From Chloracidobacterium sp. (GTDB lineage Bacteria > Acidobacteriota > Blastocatellia > Pyrinomonadales > Pyrinomonadaceae), in NCBI GenBank assembly GCA_016720705.1, contig JADKKB010000007.1:1984001-2048000 (forward strand): a stretch of 64,000 nucleotides of DNA, in the 5' to 3' direction. The notes under the pieces were generated by a model, which worked only from the letters and a program-made list of their open reading frames with translations, was not told the origin of the DNA and searched no databases. Within the stretch, counting starts at the first letter, position 1. Each line of letters begins with the position of its first letter. The position numbers were made by a program, and so were the translations under genes. Positions 34,454-46,700 of the stretch are shown here, in pieces.

Positions 34454-37400
34454 ATGAGACCAAGCGGATCCAGATTACTCGCCACCAAATTCGTTTTCAT
34501 CGCGGTCATTTCAGCCTCGGCCATTGCCGGCTTTGCTTATTTTCAAGGCATTTCTGTGCGCCCGGTAGGTGCCGTAAGTGATGCCGCCGGTGTCAGGCGA
34601 TTTTCGCTCGCCGTTGATTCCGTCCGGCCCGAAATGGCGTCTGTAGATGATTCGCCCTGGCTCAATCTGCGTTCTGGTAAAGCTATCGGATCTGAGTATG
34701 CCGGTACCGAAGCGGCGATCAGTTTGTTTGAGAGTGGATCACTCCGGCCGTCGACGCTTATCGCCGTCGACGCCAATTTTGACGGACTTGCCGATGCCAT
34801 TAGTGGGTTTAGCTCGGGCAACGGCGGTGTGATCACGCTACACCGAGCAGCCCGCGAGGCGTTTGCACCGGAATCACCGGAATCGCTTGCCGGCATCAAA
34901 CGCGGCGAGTTTCCGTCGAGCTTCGAACGCGAAGCTGCCGTGATCGAGGTTCCCATAAGCCCTGATTTTATCGCCTCCGGCCGTTTTCGCTCGGATTCCG
35001 ATCTCGACGTTGCTGTCGCGTCACGCAATTCATCCGACATCTACCTTATTCCGCTGGACGGAAAGGGCGGTTTCGGAACTCCGGTCAAGTTTGATGCCGG
35101 CGGCGACGTTACCGCGATGGCCGCAGATACGTTCGATCCGACAAAGGCCTTTGCAGGCATCATTCTTGGCACGCATCGCGATGCCGGTTTCCGGTTGATG
35201 ATCGCCGATGGCACGACCGGTTTCGACCAGACCAAAATGCGTTCGATAGAGTTGCCGCAGCAAGTTGATTCACTCGTTTTGGCCAACCCAGATGGTTCTA
35301 CGCTCGAAAAAGACCTCTTCATTCTCGGCGGCGGACAGTTGAGCCGGGTTGAAGGTATTGGCAAGAGCGGTTCAGACCCGGAAAGCATAGACCTACCGGT
35401 ACGCGTCCGCGATTTTGCCGCCGGTGAATTTATCCGCGACCGCCGAGCCAAAGCCGAATTGGCTGTTTTGGGCGAAAATGGAGTCATTTATTACTTCAAA
35501 AACGGCCCGATCGATACGCGCCCGTTTACCGAGTCCGAGGTGCGTGAGAATTTTGCCAAAAACGGCCGCGGCCGTTCGCGTGTGGTCAATTCGACCGACA
35601 CCGACAGTGCTCTGGCAAATAACTGGAGCATTGCCGAGGAAAAAGACCTTGGGATCATCAACCCGGCCCGCGAAACAGTGGCTCCGATACTCGTCCGCTC
35701 CCGTGTGACCGGCAACGAAACCGACGATCTGATCGTCATTGACCCGGCGGCAAATAGGGTCAAAGTGCTTTTCAAAGAGCCTAATTACGAGGCCGGCCGT
35801 TCGTCATTCACCGGCACGACCCAAGAGGGCGACCTCGGATTTGCCGGCGGCATTACTGCCGTGCTTCCAATGCGCTTAAGCGTTATGGGTCAGCAGGGGA
35901 TCGCCGTGCTCGAAAGCGGCAAACTTGAGCCGACGCCGATCGTTTTCACACCGCAAGCGACATTTATAGTCTCCAAGACCGCCGACACCGCCGATGGCCT
36001 TTGTAACGCCGATTGTAGCCTGCGCGAAGCGATCGTCGCCGCCAACACGGCCGCCGGAGCCGATCTCATTGCATTTGCGCCAAACGGCACGCATCAGTTA
36101 ACTATCGCGGGTGTAAATGAAAACGGCTCGGCAAACGGCGATCTGGACATAACTCAGGCGACGACCATTACCGGTAACGGTTCGCTTAACACGATCTTGC
36201 AGGCCGGCACGACCACGTCCAATGGTATCGACAAAGTGTTGTCGATCAACCCAGCTTTTACATCGGCATTTGCGACGAGTATTTCGGGAGTGACGATACG
36301 CTTTGGTCGAAACCCAAGTCCATTCGCGGGCGACGGCTTTGGCGGCGGATTTGACTGGGAAGCCAGCGGCACAGGCACCTTGTCGGTAACAAACTCCGAG
36401 ATTTCAAGCAACAGTACGCTTGACGGCGACGGCGGCGGCGTAGTCGCGACCAACTCGAACGCCGGTGCCGGTGCGGTCACGATCAACAACACCGTGATTA
36501 CGGGCAATGCTCCGGCCCGAACGGGTGGGGCTTCGCCCGCTGGCGGCGGCCTATTTGTCGGAACCACAACGCCGTATTTCATATCTCTATCAGGATTTTC
36601 GAGTAACACCGTCAATGGCTCGGGCGGCCAGGGACAGGGCGGCGGCATTTTCGCCTTCGGTCCGGGCGGAACCGGCGGCAATTCGACAATGTCCGGTTCG
36701 AGCGTTACGAGCAACACGGCTCCGAGCGACGCCGGCGGACTCTACACGACCCAGCGGATCGATATCAGCCCAACGGCCAACTTCGTCAGCAACACATCCG
36801 GAAGATTTGGCGGAGCGATCTTTATCAATCACGCGAGCTCGACATCCTCGGTCAGCAAAGCGGTCATCCGCAATAACTCGGCGACCACAACCGGCAGCGG
36901 TATTTATCTGGGTTCCTCAACGACGGCAAATGTTCTCAACGTCAGCTTTTCGCGCATCGTCAATAACACCGGTGCCGGGCTCAAGGGCCTCGCGACCGCC
37001 GGCGGAACAGCCAACGCCGAGAATAACTGGTGGGGCTGCAGCACGACACCGACCGCCGCACCGTGTGACACGGTCGGCAACACGGGCTTGGGCACGGTCG
37101 ATGCAGATCCCTGGCTGCAGTTGCGGCTGACCGCATCGCCGTCAACTATAAATGTCGGCCAGACATCGGCGTTGACGGCTTCATTCCTACTCAACTCGGC
37201 GGGAAGCACGATCTCAACAAGCAATCTCGATACCCTGATCGGTATCAACGTCTCTTGGGGCGGAACGCTCGGTACAATATCGGGCTCGCAGAATACGATC
37301 CAGGCGAATGGTACGGCGACGGCGACCTACAATGCGACTACGGCCGGTCCCGGAACTGCGACCGCAACGGTCGATAACGGTACGACCACTGCAAACATTA

Positions 37401-40400
37401 CGGTAAATGCCCCCCCTTCGGCTGACCTCTCGATCACCAAGACGGACGGTGTCACCACAGTAACGGCAGGCGGTTCGACAACATACACGATCACTGCGTC
37501 AAACGCGGGCCCGAGCAATGCGACCGGAGCAACTGTCGCAGATACATTCCCGGCGTCATTGACCGGAACATGGACGTGCGTTGGAGCAGGCGGCGGAACT
37601 TGCACCGCGTCAGGTTCGGGTAACATCAACGACACGGTCAATCTACCTTCGGGCGGATCGGTAACCTACACCGTCTCGGCGGCGATATCGGCATCGGCAA
37701 CAGGCTCGCTCGTAAACACGGCGACTGTCGCTGCACCGGCCGGCGTCACCGACCCGACACCGGGCAACAACTCAGCGACCGATTCCGATACGATCTCAGC
37801 GTCGACCGATCTCTCGATCACCAAGACCGACGGTGTCACCACAGTAACGGCAGGCGGTTCGACGACCTACACGATCACCGCATCAAACGCGGGCCCGAGC
37901 AATGCGACCGGAGCAACTGTCGCAGATACATTCCCGGCGTCATTGACCGGAACATGGACGTGCGTTGGAGCAGGCGGCGGAACTTGCACCGCGTCAGGTT
38001 CGGGTAACATCAACGACACGGTCAATCTACCTTCGGGCGGATCGGTAACCTACACCGTCTCGGCGGCGATATCGGCATCGGCAACAGGCTCGCTCGTAAA
38101 CACGGCGACTGTCGCTGCACCGGCCGGCGTCACCGACCCGACACCGGGCAACAACTCAGCGACCGATTCCGATACGATCTCAGCGTCGGCCGATCTCTCG
38201 ATCACAAAAACGGATGGCGTTACCTCGGTAACGGCAGGAACTTCGACGACCTACACGATCACGGCATCCAATGCCGGCCCTAGTAACGCACCCGGTTCGA
38301 CCGTCGCGGACACATTTCCCGCGGCGATCACCGGAGTAACCTGGACCTGCGTCGGAGCAGGCGGCGGCACATGTACCGCTTCGGGTTCGGGCAATATCAA
38401 TGACACGGTCAGTCTGCCCGCAGGCGGATCAGTGATATACACGGCGGTTGCTGCGATCAATGTTGCGGCGACCGGTTCGCTTGTTAACACTGCAACGGTT
38501 GCCACAGCGGGCGGAGTAAGCGACCCGACACCGGGCAATAACTCGGCGACCGACACCGATACGATCATCCCGTCCGATATCATACCGCCAACGGCCACCT
38601 CGACGCCGGCCGGCGTAAATACGGCCGGTGGCACAAGTTACATATTTACCGTGACTTATGCGGACAACACCGCGATCAACGTTTCGACGCTCGACAGCAA
38701 TGACGTGATCGTGACGGGGCCATTAGCGTTTTCGGCACCGGCGACCTTCGTCAGTGTGGACACGAATACCAACGGCACTCCGCGAATTGCAACTTACTCG
38801 ATCATACCTCCGGGCGGATCGTGGGATGCGGCTGACAACGGCACGTACTCGGTCGTGATGCAGGCATCGCAGGTTGCCGATACTATCGGAAACTTTGTCG
38901 CCTCGGGCACGCTCGGTACATTCCAGGTGCTGCCGCTAACGCTCACGGTCGACCGAACAGACGACTCTGCCGGGGCCAATGCTTGTACCGCAGCGGCCAA
39001 CGACTGCAGCCTTCGCGGTGCCATCTCGAGGGCCAACGTTGCGACCACCAATGATACGATCAACTTTGATCCGGTGATTTTCGCAACACCGCAGACGATC
39101 CTTCTGGCCAATACGGAGCTAGTCCTCAACAATAGCGGAACACTCAATATAATCGGACCGGGAGCCGACAAGGTGACGATCGACGGCAACAATGCGACCC
39201 GCATTCTTGTTGCGAGCCCGAGCCTGGTCGCAACCGTCAGCGGCATCCGCTTGACCAAGGGCAACGGTGTCGGAACGACAAACACCGGACGCGGCGGTGC
39301 GGTATATAACACCGGAGCAAACCTGACGCTTAACGGCGTTATCATCACGGGCAACGCGGCTCCTAATGGCGGCGGCTTTAACACCGCGACCAACGGCACG
39401 ACCACGTTAGTCAATTCGTGGATCTATAACAACTCGGCAACCGGAGCCGGTGGCGGCGGACAGAACTTCTCAGGTTCGACGCTCAACGTCATTAATACGT
39501 CGATCACCAATAACACGTGTGCTTCGACCAGCACCGGTGGTGGTGCTCTCCAGGCCAACGGCACCGTTTTCATCACCAATTCGACCATCGGCGGTAATAC
39601 CGCCACCGGCGGTTCGGGCGGCGGCATTTATTTTAACGGAGCCGCTCTGACGGTCACTAATTCGACCATTGCCGGAAATACGTCGACCAATAATGGCGGA
39701 GGCATACACGCAACTACGGCGACTGCGGCGATCCGCAATTCGATCATTGCCGGCAACAACGGAACGGCGGCGTCGGTCGATGCGACCGGCACGTTTGTTT
39801 CAAACGGCAATAACATCATCGGTGTCGTCGGGCTATCCGGCGGTTGGGTCGGATCGGACCTGCAAAATACCGATCCGCTACTCGCACCGCTCGGTTTCTA
39901 TGGCGGTAACGGTTTGACGTTTGCACTGACCTCAGCCTCGCCGGCAGTCAATGCTGCTCAGGGATGTGTGCTGACCTTGACCTGTACGGGGACGAATCCG
40001 GCGGCTGCCATAACGCTCGACCAGCGTGGTGCAGGTCGCGTTGGAGTTGTTGATATCGGCTCACTCGAATTAAACAACTCGGCCAATGGCGGTTCGTACG
40101 TCGCAGTCCTGCCTTCAGGACTTCAAAACTCTTTGTACGGATTCCAGTTGACCGCCAATAACGGTCTGTTCACTCAAGCGATTACGTCAGGTGCCCTGCC
40201 AAACGCAATCCTGCTAACGACGGCCCTCGCCCCCGCGGCGGCAACGTCGCTCGCGGGTACGCCGACAGTGTTCGGAGTTTTCAATTTCGGAATCACATCG
40301 ACGTCCGGACCTAATTCGAACCTGACGGACTACCGTTTAACGGTCTTTGCCGCCGCGGGTTCGTTTGTCTTTTTAGAGGGGCGCATCACCGATACCAACG

Positions 40401-40621
40401 GCCAGCCTGTCAGAAATGCAGCGGTCGTTCTGACCGATACCGGAGTGTTGAAGCGAGCGACGCTGACCTCGCCGCTTGGCTATTACCGATTTGAAAATGT
40501 TCCGGCCGGGCCGGGCTATTCGGTGGGCGTTTCGTCGAAGCGTTACTCGTTCATATCGGTCAACTTTAACGCCAATCTCAACATTACCGGCCTCGATCTG
40601 GTCGGAACACCTCTGCCGTAA
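34454..40621 (+). CDS. 2055-residue exoprotein: FG-GAP, two CSLREA beta-helices, three DUF11 repeats, regulatory-like tail
   Basis: ATG 34454 is chosen: GGGAG precedes it by 9 nt and a signal/anchor helix follows (about 10-30); an in-frame upstream start would lie inside collar gene 3. Domains: degenerate FG-GAP region (about 95-490); a CSLREAIVAANTAAG motif opening a parallel beta-helix (about 503-890); Ig-like region; three DUF11 repeats of 128 residues (about 990-1374) opening DLSITKTDGVT; an Ig-like domain; a second CSLR motif and beta-helix (about 1495-1870); a putative-Ig domain; and a C-terminal carboxypeptidase-regulatory-like tail (about 1975-2055, YYRFENVPAGPGY). It is the last gene of the collar/DUF6916 unit and probably its surface-exposed partner. 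Confidence 0.87.
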   Translation: MRPSGSRLLATKFVFIAVISASAIAGFAYFQGISVRPVGAVSDAAGVRRFSLAVDSVRPEMASVDDSPWLNLRSGKAIGSEYAGTEAAISLFESGSLRPSTLIAVDANFDGLADAISGFSSGNGGVITLHRAAREAFAPESPESLAGIKRGEFPSSFEREAAVIEVPISPDFIASGRFRSDSDLDVAVASRNSSDIYLIPLDGKGGFGTPVKFDAGGDVTAMAADTFDPTKAFAGIILGTHRDAGFRLMIADGTTGFDQTKMRSIELPQQVDSLVLANPDGSTLEKDLFILGGGQLSRVEGIGKSGSDPESIDLPVRVRDFAAGEFIRDRRAKAELAVLGENGVIYYFKNGPIDTRPFTESEVRENFAKNGRGRSRVVNSTDTDSALANNWSIAEEKDLGIINPARETVAPILVRSRVTGNETDDLIVIDPAANRVKVLFKEPNYEAGRSSFTGTTQEGDLGFAGGITAVLPMRLSVMGQQGIAVLESGKLEPTPIVFTPQATFIVSKTADTADGLCNADCSLREAIVAANTAAGADLIAFAPNGTHQLTIAGVNENGSANGDLDITQATTITGNGSLNTILQAGTTTSNGIDKVLSINPAFTSAFATSISGVTIRFGRNPSPFAGDGFGGGFDWEASGTGTLSVTNSEISSNSTLDGDGGGVVATNSNAGAGAVTINNTVITGNAPARTGGASPAGGGLFVGTTTPYFISLSGFSSNTVNGSGGQGQGGGIFAFGPGGTGGNSTMSGSSVTSNTAPSDAGGLYTTQRIDISPTANFVSNTSGRFGGAIFINHASSTSSVSKAVIRNNSATTTGSGIYLGSSTTANVLNVSFSRIVNNTGAGLKGLATAGGTANAENNWWGCSTTPTAAPCDTVGNTGLGTVDADPWLQLRLTASPSTINVGQTSALTASFLLNSAGSTISTSNLDTLIGINVSWGGTLGTISGSQNTIQANGTATATYNATTAGPGTATATVDNGTTTANITVNAPPSADLSITKTDGVTTVTAGGSTTYTITASNAGPSNATGATVADTFPASLTGTWTCVGAGGGTCTASGSGNINDTVNLPSGGSVTYTVSAAISASATGSLVNTATVAAPAGVTDPTPGNNSATDSDTISASTDLSITKTDGVTTVTAGGSTTYTITASNAGPSNATGATVADTFPASLTGTWTCVGAGGGTCTASGSGNINDTVNLPSGGSVTYTVSAAISASATGSLVNTATVAAPAGVTDPTPGNNSATDSDTISASADLSITKTDGVTSVTAGTSTTYTITASNAGPSNAPGSTVADTFPAAITGVTWTCVGAGGGTCTASGSGNINDTVSLPAGGSVIYTAVAAINVAATGSLVNTATVATAGGVSDPTPGNNSATDTDTIIPSDIIPPTATSTPAGVNTAGGTSYIFTVTYADNTAINVSTLDSNDVIVTGPLAFSAPATFVSVDTNTNGTPRIATYSIIPPGGSWDAADNGTYSVVMQASQVADTIGNFVASGTLGTFQVLPLTLTVDRTDDSAGANACTAAANDCSLRGAISRANVATTNDTINFDPVIFATPQTILLANTELVLNNSGTLNIIGPGADKVTIDGNNATRILVASPSLVATVSGIRLTKGNGVGTTNTGRGGAVYNTGANLTLNGVIITGNAAPNGGGFNTATNGTTTLVNSWIYNNSATGAGGGGQNFSGSTLNVINTSITNNTCASTSTGGGALQANGTVFITNSTIGGNTATGGSGGGIYFNGAALTVTNSTIAGNTSTNNGGGIHATTATAAIRNSIIAGNNGTAASVDATGTFVSNGNNIIGVVGLSGGWVGSDLQNTDPLLAPLGFYGGNGLTFALTSASPAVNAAQGCVLTLTCTGTNPAAAITLDQRGAGRVGVVDIGSLELNNSANGGSYVAVLPSGLQNSLYGFQLTANNGLFTQAITSGALPNAILLTTALAPAAATSLAGTPTVFGVFNFGITSTSGPNSNLTDYRLTVFAAAGSFVFLEGRITDTNGQPVRNAAVVLTDTGVLKRATLTSPLGYYRFENVPAGPGYSVGVSSKRYSFISVNFNANLNITGLDLVGTPLP
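37424..38575 (+). repeat. three tandem 384-bp DUF11-coding repeats
   Basis: The motif CTCTCGATCAC recurs at 37427, 37811 and 38195, a period of exactly 384 bp (128 codons). Copies 1 and 2 are identical by eye over about 300 bp (37505-37803 against 37889-38187) and encode the same protein sequence; copy 3 has diverged. Confidence 0.93.
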
Positions 40622-40641
40622 ACACATCGGTATACAAACAC

Positions 40642-40672
40642 AAAAGAGGGGGCCGCAAGGCCTCCTCTTTTC
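40642..40672. terminator. bidirectional terminator between convergent giant genes
   Basis: AAAAGAGG-G-GGCC, loop GCAA, GGCC-T-CCTCTTTT. It works on both strands and closes both the plus-strand collar operon and the minus-strand 40733 gene. Confidence 0.85.
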
Positions 40673-40732
40673 TTGCGTTGCGTCTGCGGCGATATTTAAC
40701 GCCTCAGCCGGTAATCCGCATCATTGCCACGT

Positions 40733-43700
40733 TTACGGCTCAGCCACAACGATCAGATTGGTCACTTCGTCGGTGACATTTAAGAGTTGCGGAGCAAAGA
40801 CATAGCTCTTTGACCGCACGTTGAGTACATAAGTTTCGCCGACCGTCACATCATCGAATCGGAAGAACCCGAACGAATTCGAAATGGCCGTTCTGACCAT
40901 TCCTGACTGATCCGTCATTGACAGACGGGCATTCCTGACCGCCTGGCCACCCGGCGACAGCACGATACCGCCGACCGACGTTCCGGCTGCAGTCGGGGCA
41001 AGGATCGTTACCGTACCCGCGTTGAATGTCGTCGGTAATGCCTCGGCAGCAGCACTGCTGACCTGATTGACCACCGGCGGTGCTCCAGTAAAGGCTAACG
41101 ATGTCGGCCCACCGGATGCCGTCGGCAATATGTTGAACCGGATCTTGACGATCTCACGAGTTCCGAATGGAATTGTAGTTCCTGTCGTCATAGCCGTCAC
41201 TACGCCGACTTTGCCTGCTGTCAGGCTGTTTACGATCGGGGGGGTTCCCGGCATATCCGCACCGGTCAGGACAACAGGGTTGCTCAAGATGGTACCGTCA
41301 TAGCTGATGGTAAATCCAAAGCCGTTCTCGTCGCCCTGGGCGTCGATGCTGATCGAAACCGTCACCGTGCTGTCGCGGCTTGCCGACACATCTTCCACCC
41401 GGAGAATACGCGGTTGCAATGTCTGTTGACTATCGTCTTGTCCCTTGGTCATTTCCTGGAACGGGAACAGGCTGGCCAATGTTTCGCCTCCGGCCCCCGA
41501 CCACATATCCAGACCGGCGGCATAACGGCCCGCCTGGACATAATCGCCAGCGGTAAGCAATCCGTCACCCTTGGTCGCTCTCGGAGCCGAATCAGCCCGC
41601 TGAAATTCGTTGTATAACGGATCGGGCGTCTCAAGGCCAACCACGAAGCGCCCGATCATCGTAAAATCGGTAACGTCGATCACATTGTCACCCGTAGGCC
41701 GTGGTGTGACGTCTGACTCGTATCCCTCAGGTATAAGGGCAAATGTCGCCGTCACGCTTTTGTTGTCATTGATCGCGATGTCCTGAGGATTGGTCGTTCC
41801 CGTCAGATCGCCGCCAAAGCCGGAAAACGCCCAGTGCGTTGATCCAGGCACCGCCGTCAGTGTCACCGCATCACCGTAATAATACGGCCCGGCAACACTG
41901 CGGTTAACAACACCGTAGCCAACCACGGTCGTCGTCAGCGTGTACTCGTTTCGCGTGAAGTTCGCGGTCACGGAGATATCTGCTGTGATGCCTGAATCTG
42001 TTCGCGGATTCTGGGTCGAGTTGTCGCTCCAGTCGACGAAGTGGTAACCGGTCGCCGGCACCGCCGTGACCGTCGAGCCGTCCGCTCCGTGGTTGACCGT
42101 CTGCAATGAAGCCCCCGTGATCGAGCCGTTCCCGCCCGACATATACGTCAGCGTGTAGGTATCGATCGCAAAGGTTACCGCGATGGTATGGTTGGATACC
42201 ACGTTCGTAAACGTATATGTGCCGCCGGGCAGAGGACCTTCGTAAGGAACACCGTCGATGAGCACTGATGCAACGTGATGATAGGCATCCGGGTTGATCG
42301 AGAAGATCTGCCCTGAGTTTGTGTTCACGGTGACCTCTCCGCTCGGAGTTATCGAGCCGGCCGGGCCGGCCGACGCCGTGATCGTGTAATTTTGCTGCAG
42401 GCTGTCGGTGATGACAACGTTTTGCGTCAAGGTCGTGCCGAGAGCGATACCGATTGACGGATTCGAGATCGTCATGATCGCGGTCTCGGTGCCCTCGTAT
42501 ATCAGATCATTGACCACCTTGAACGTCACGGATCCCGTGGTTTCTCCATCGGGAATCGTGATCGTCGTACCAGTCAACGTGTAGTCGGCTACCGTGATAT
42601 TCGATCCCGAGACTTCGAGATCAACAGTCTGAGCACCGGTTACCGGATCGGACACCGTCGCCGTTACCGTTACGACCGTAGCCGCCGCTTCAGATGCGCT
42701 TGCCGCATTCGCACTCACCGACAGATCGACCACCGGCGTGCACACAGCCAGACGGATCGACACATCGTTTGACGCGCGATTCGCCGTCGCCACGTCCAGT
42801 TTGCCGTCCGCGTTGAGATCGCCGAACGTCACCGAATAAGGATCCGACCCGACGGCGAAATTCACCGGAGCCCCAAAGCTCCCCGTGCCGGTCCCCGTGA
42901 GAACCGAGATCGTGTTCGTGATCTCATTTGCCGTGGCGATATCCGGTTTCCCGTCACCGTTTAGATCGCCCAACACAAGCGAAATGGGCCCTGATCCGAC
43001 GGCGAAATTCACGGCGGCACTAAACCCGCCCGACCCGTTGCCGAGTAGGACCGAGACGTTGTCCGATGCCGAGTTAGCGGTGACGATGTCCTGAAATCCG
43101 TCGCCGTTGAGATCGCCCGCGGCGACCGAATACGGGTTTGATCCGACGCCGAAATTCGCGGCGGCACCAAAACCGCCCGACCCGTTGCCGAGCAGGACCG
43201 AGACGTTGTTCGAAGCAGAGTTAACCGTGACGATGTCAGGTTTGCCATCACCGTTGAGATCGCCGATCACGACCGAAAATGGTGCTGACCCCACGCTGAA
43301 ATTCGCCGGGGCCGAGAATCCGCCGCTGCCGTCGCCGAGCAGGATCGAGACACTGTTTACCCACGGGTCAGCGACCGCCAGATCCGGTTTGCCGTCGCCG
43401 TTGAGATCGCCGATCGCAACCGAGACCGGCGTCGTTCCGAGACCGTAATTCGAGGCCGCACTGAAACCCCCGGCTCCGTCGCCGAGCAGAACCGAAATGT
43501 TGTATGAACCAATGTTCGCGGTGACGAGGTCCTGTTTGCCGTCGCCGTTGAGATCGCCGACCGCAACTTCCTTGGGGAGCGACGCGACGCCATAATTGAC
43601 CGCCGCCGCAAATCCGCCGCTGCCGTCTCCGATCAGGACCGAGACGTTGTTCGAATTGACATTCACCGTCACCATATCCTGAATGCCGTCGCCGTTGAAG

Positions 43701-46700
43701 TCGCCGACCGCTATGGATACGGGAGTGTTCCCGACGGGCTTTTCAGGACTCGCAGGCGATGTGAATCCGATATTCCCGTTGCACGCCGTTCCGTTCGTAA
43801 CCGTCAGCGTAAACGTCTTGGCCGCCGTGCCGCTTGGGCCGAAAGCCTTGACCGTAACGATGTACGACCCCGCCGGGGACGCGTTGGTCACACGCACCAC
43901 GCCCGTCACCGGATCGGCCGCGAGCGTGCCCTTGAAATTGGTGTCGGTCGTGGCCGTGGCTCGCGTCGCGTTCTGAAGAGCGACAGTCGGAGTGACGTTG
44001 AGGTTTGCTCCCAATTGCGTCTCGGTGTCGGCATAGATTCCTGCCGAGGGCGGATATGGTATGTAGAGTGTCGTCGTTGCCGTGCCGACCGCCCCGAAGG
44101 TGTCGGTCACCCGCAGCATTATTGTGTGGGTTGCACCCATCGCCAAGGCGCTTAAATCCGGAACGAGCGTTGGGCCCTCACCGAGCGGGGATGTCGAATT
44201 GAGAAGCCATTCGTACCGTACGATCCGGTCGCCGCACGACTCATTAGGGTCGTACGAGCCTCTGCCGTCGAATGTTACCGGTGCAAGATAGCCGCCGGAG
44301 TACGGCCCGCCGGGAACTGCGACAGGGTTGCCGTTACCGAGGCTGACCATCACGTCGTGCGAAACGGTGTCGGTTCGGGGTGGTGTGTTGTCGTCCGTGA
44401 CGGTCAATGACGCGGTCCGCACCGCGTAGGCAGAGTAAGCGTGTGTCGGTGTCGCACCGCTGCCGGTCTGGCCGTCGCCGAAATCCCAACTGTACGAAGT
44501 GATAGTACGGCCCGGGTGGCCATGGGTCGAAGCGGTTGCGTCAAAGGCGACCGGCTGACCGCAGGCCGCCGGGTTTGGCATCGCGTTGAACGCCGCGTGC
44601 GGCCGGTTGTCGTAGACCGAAACGGTCGCCGATGCCGTATTGCCGATGCCGAAATTGGCCGATGTGACGCGGCTCGTAACGTTGTTCTTTACACCGGTCG
44701 TTTCTCCGGTGACTGTCACGCCGATCACACACGAACCGCCGCCCGCGATCGACGCTCCCGTCAGCGTTAAGACGTTTGACGCGACGTTCAGCGTACCGCC
44801 GCATTGCGACGATGTCTGGTCCGAAACTGTCAGGCCGGCCGGCATCGTATCGGTAAAACCGACGCCGGTCAGAGCCTCAGACGAATGCGGGTTTGTGACC
44901 GTTATGGTCAGCGACGTCGCGGCACCGAGATCGAGATCGGGTGTTCCAAACGCCTTTTCGATAGATGGCGGCGGTTGATATTCGAAAGCACCGCGGTCAT
45001 CGTAGGTGCGCGTGCCGACGCCGGTATTAGCTGCGATCGGATCGTCTATCCGCGGTTTGCCGTCAAGGTCAAATGCCGGTTCGCCGGTCGCGTCGGAATC
45101 GGCACTGTCGATCGCCGGCGAGCCGCTCAAGACGTGATAGTCGCCAACTGCCGCCGTTCCCAAATATGGTACGCCGTCCTGCCTTAGGACCGACGGCACC
45201 GGATCCGCAAACAGCGGATCGCCTTCGAGGCCATTCAACTCTTGTGCCGGAAACGCCGCCTGCAGTGCCGCTAGCGAAACGTAATTGACGTTGTTCCAGA
45301 TGATCTGGACCGACGCATTTCCGATGTCGAAAACATTGTAATCGGAAACTGTACCGTCGACCGATGCCGTGTCGACCCTCAAATTTCCGCCAAACGATCC
45401 GGTCGGCGGCGTGTAACCGTTACGTGAGCTAATGTTGTTGCGAATTACGGCGTGATGCGAACCCGTTGCCGGCTCGCCCTCAAAATTGATGCCGACCGTT
45501 CCGTTGCCGTGGGCAGTATTGCCTATGACGGTGTTGTACGGTGAATTGTTGGTATCGATGCCGTGATCGCCGTTCTCATAACTGAGATTGCCGGCGATCA
45601 GATTATGGCTCGATGCGACCCCAAGATCGTGGACGTAAACGTTTATGCCGCTGTCTTCATTGCTGTAAACGACATTGTGGATGACCGTATTGTAGCTCGA
45701 ACCGGTCAGTTCGATACCGGCCGCATCGGTCTCGACGACCGAAAAGTTAGCAAATGAAATGTTGTTGCTGACCAGATTGTGGTCGCTGTTCAGCACGAGC
45801 CTGATGCCGATACACGTATTGTGATCGGTCGTGTTGCCCGAGATCTCCGAGTACGTCGTTCCCCTCAGATAGATGCCTTGTTCGTATGGGTGTGTGGGCG
45901 AGGTCACGCCCGCGTTGCTGACGTGGTTGTTGATGATCGTCAGGTGATCCGATGCGTCGGCGTAAATGCCTTTGTAAGGGGTATTTGTGATGCTGAAACC
46001 GTCGATTACAATATAACTCTTGGCTCCCATTGCAAAGGCACTGCCGAAACCGCCTGGGTCGCCGGTCACCGTAACGCCCGCGTCAGCATGAAATGTGACA
46101 GGTTGCCCGGCGGTACCGCTGTTCGGATATACGGTCTCGGCATACATTCCGGCAAGCACGTAGACGGTATTGCCGGCGGCGGCAACCGTCGCAGCCTTTG
46201 TGATCGTGCAGAACGGCAACTCCCGCGTGACACCCGGACCAGAGTTCGAACAAAGGGCGTTCGTGTTGTCGACGTAAAAGGTTTCGTCGTCGATGATCGT
46301 GGCCAATGCAGTTCCGCTCGCGATCGATGCATTGACCGGCGTGTCGATCGTCAACCGAAAGGTCTCGTCAGCCTCGGTGATACCGTCGGGCAGGATCGGC
46401 ACCGGGATCGTCGTCGTGATCGCTCCCGGAAGGATCGTTGCGGTTCCGGAGACGGCCGTATAGTCGAGCCCGGCAGTTGCCGTAATATCTGCGGTCGAGT
46501 AATTAAACGTTGTTGCGAGGTCGCTGACCGCCGATTGTGTCACTGTAAAGCTAATGTCACCAATGCTTTCTACGGCCGATACGTTGCCGACCGAGATCGA
46601 CGGCATAACGTCGTTGTCGGCGATGTCGATGGTTTGCGTTGTCGTAGCCCCAAGCGAAATGCCCGACGTCGGGTTGCTGATCGTCAGCGTGGCGGTCTCG

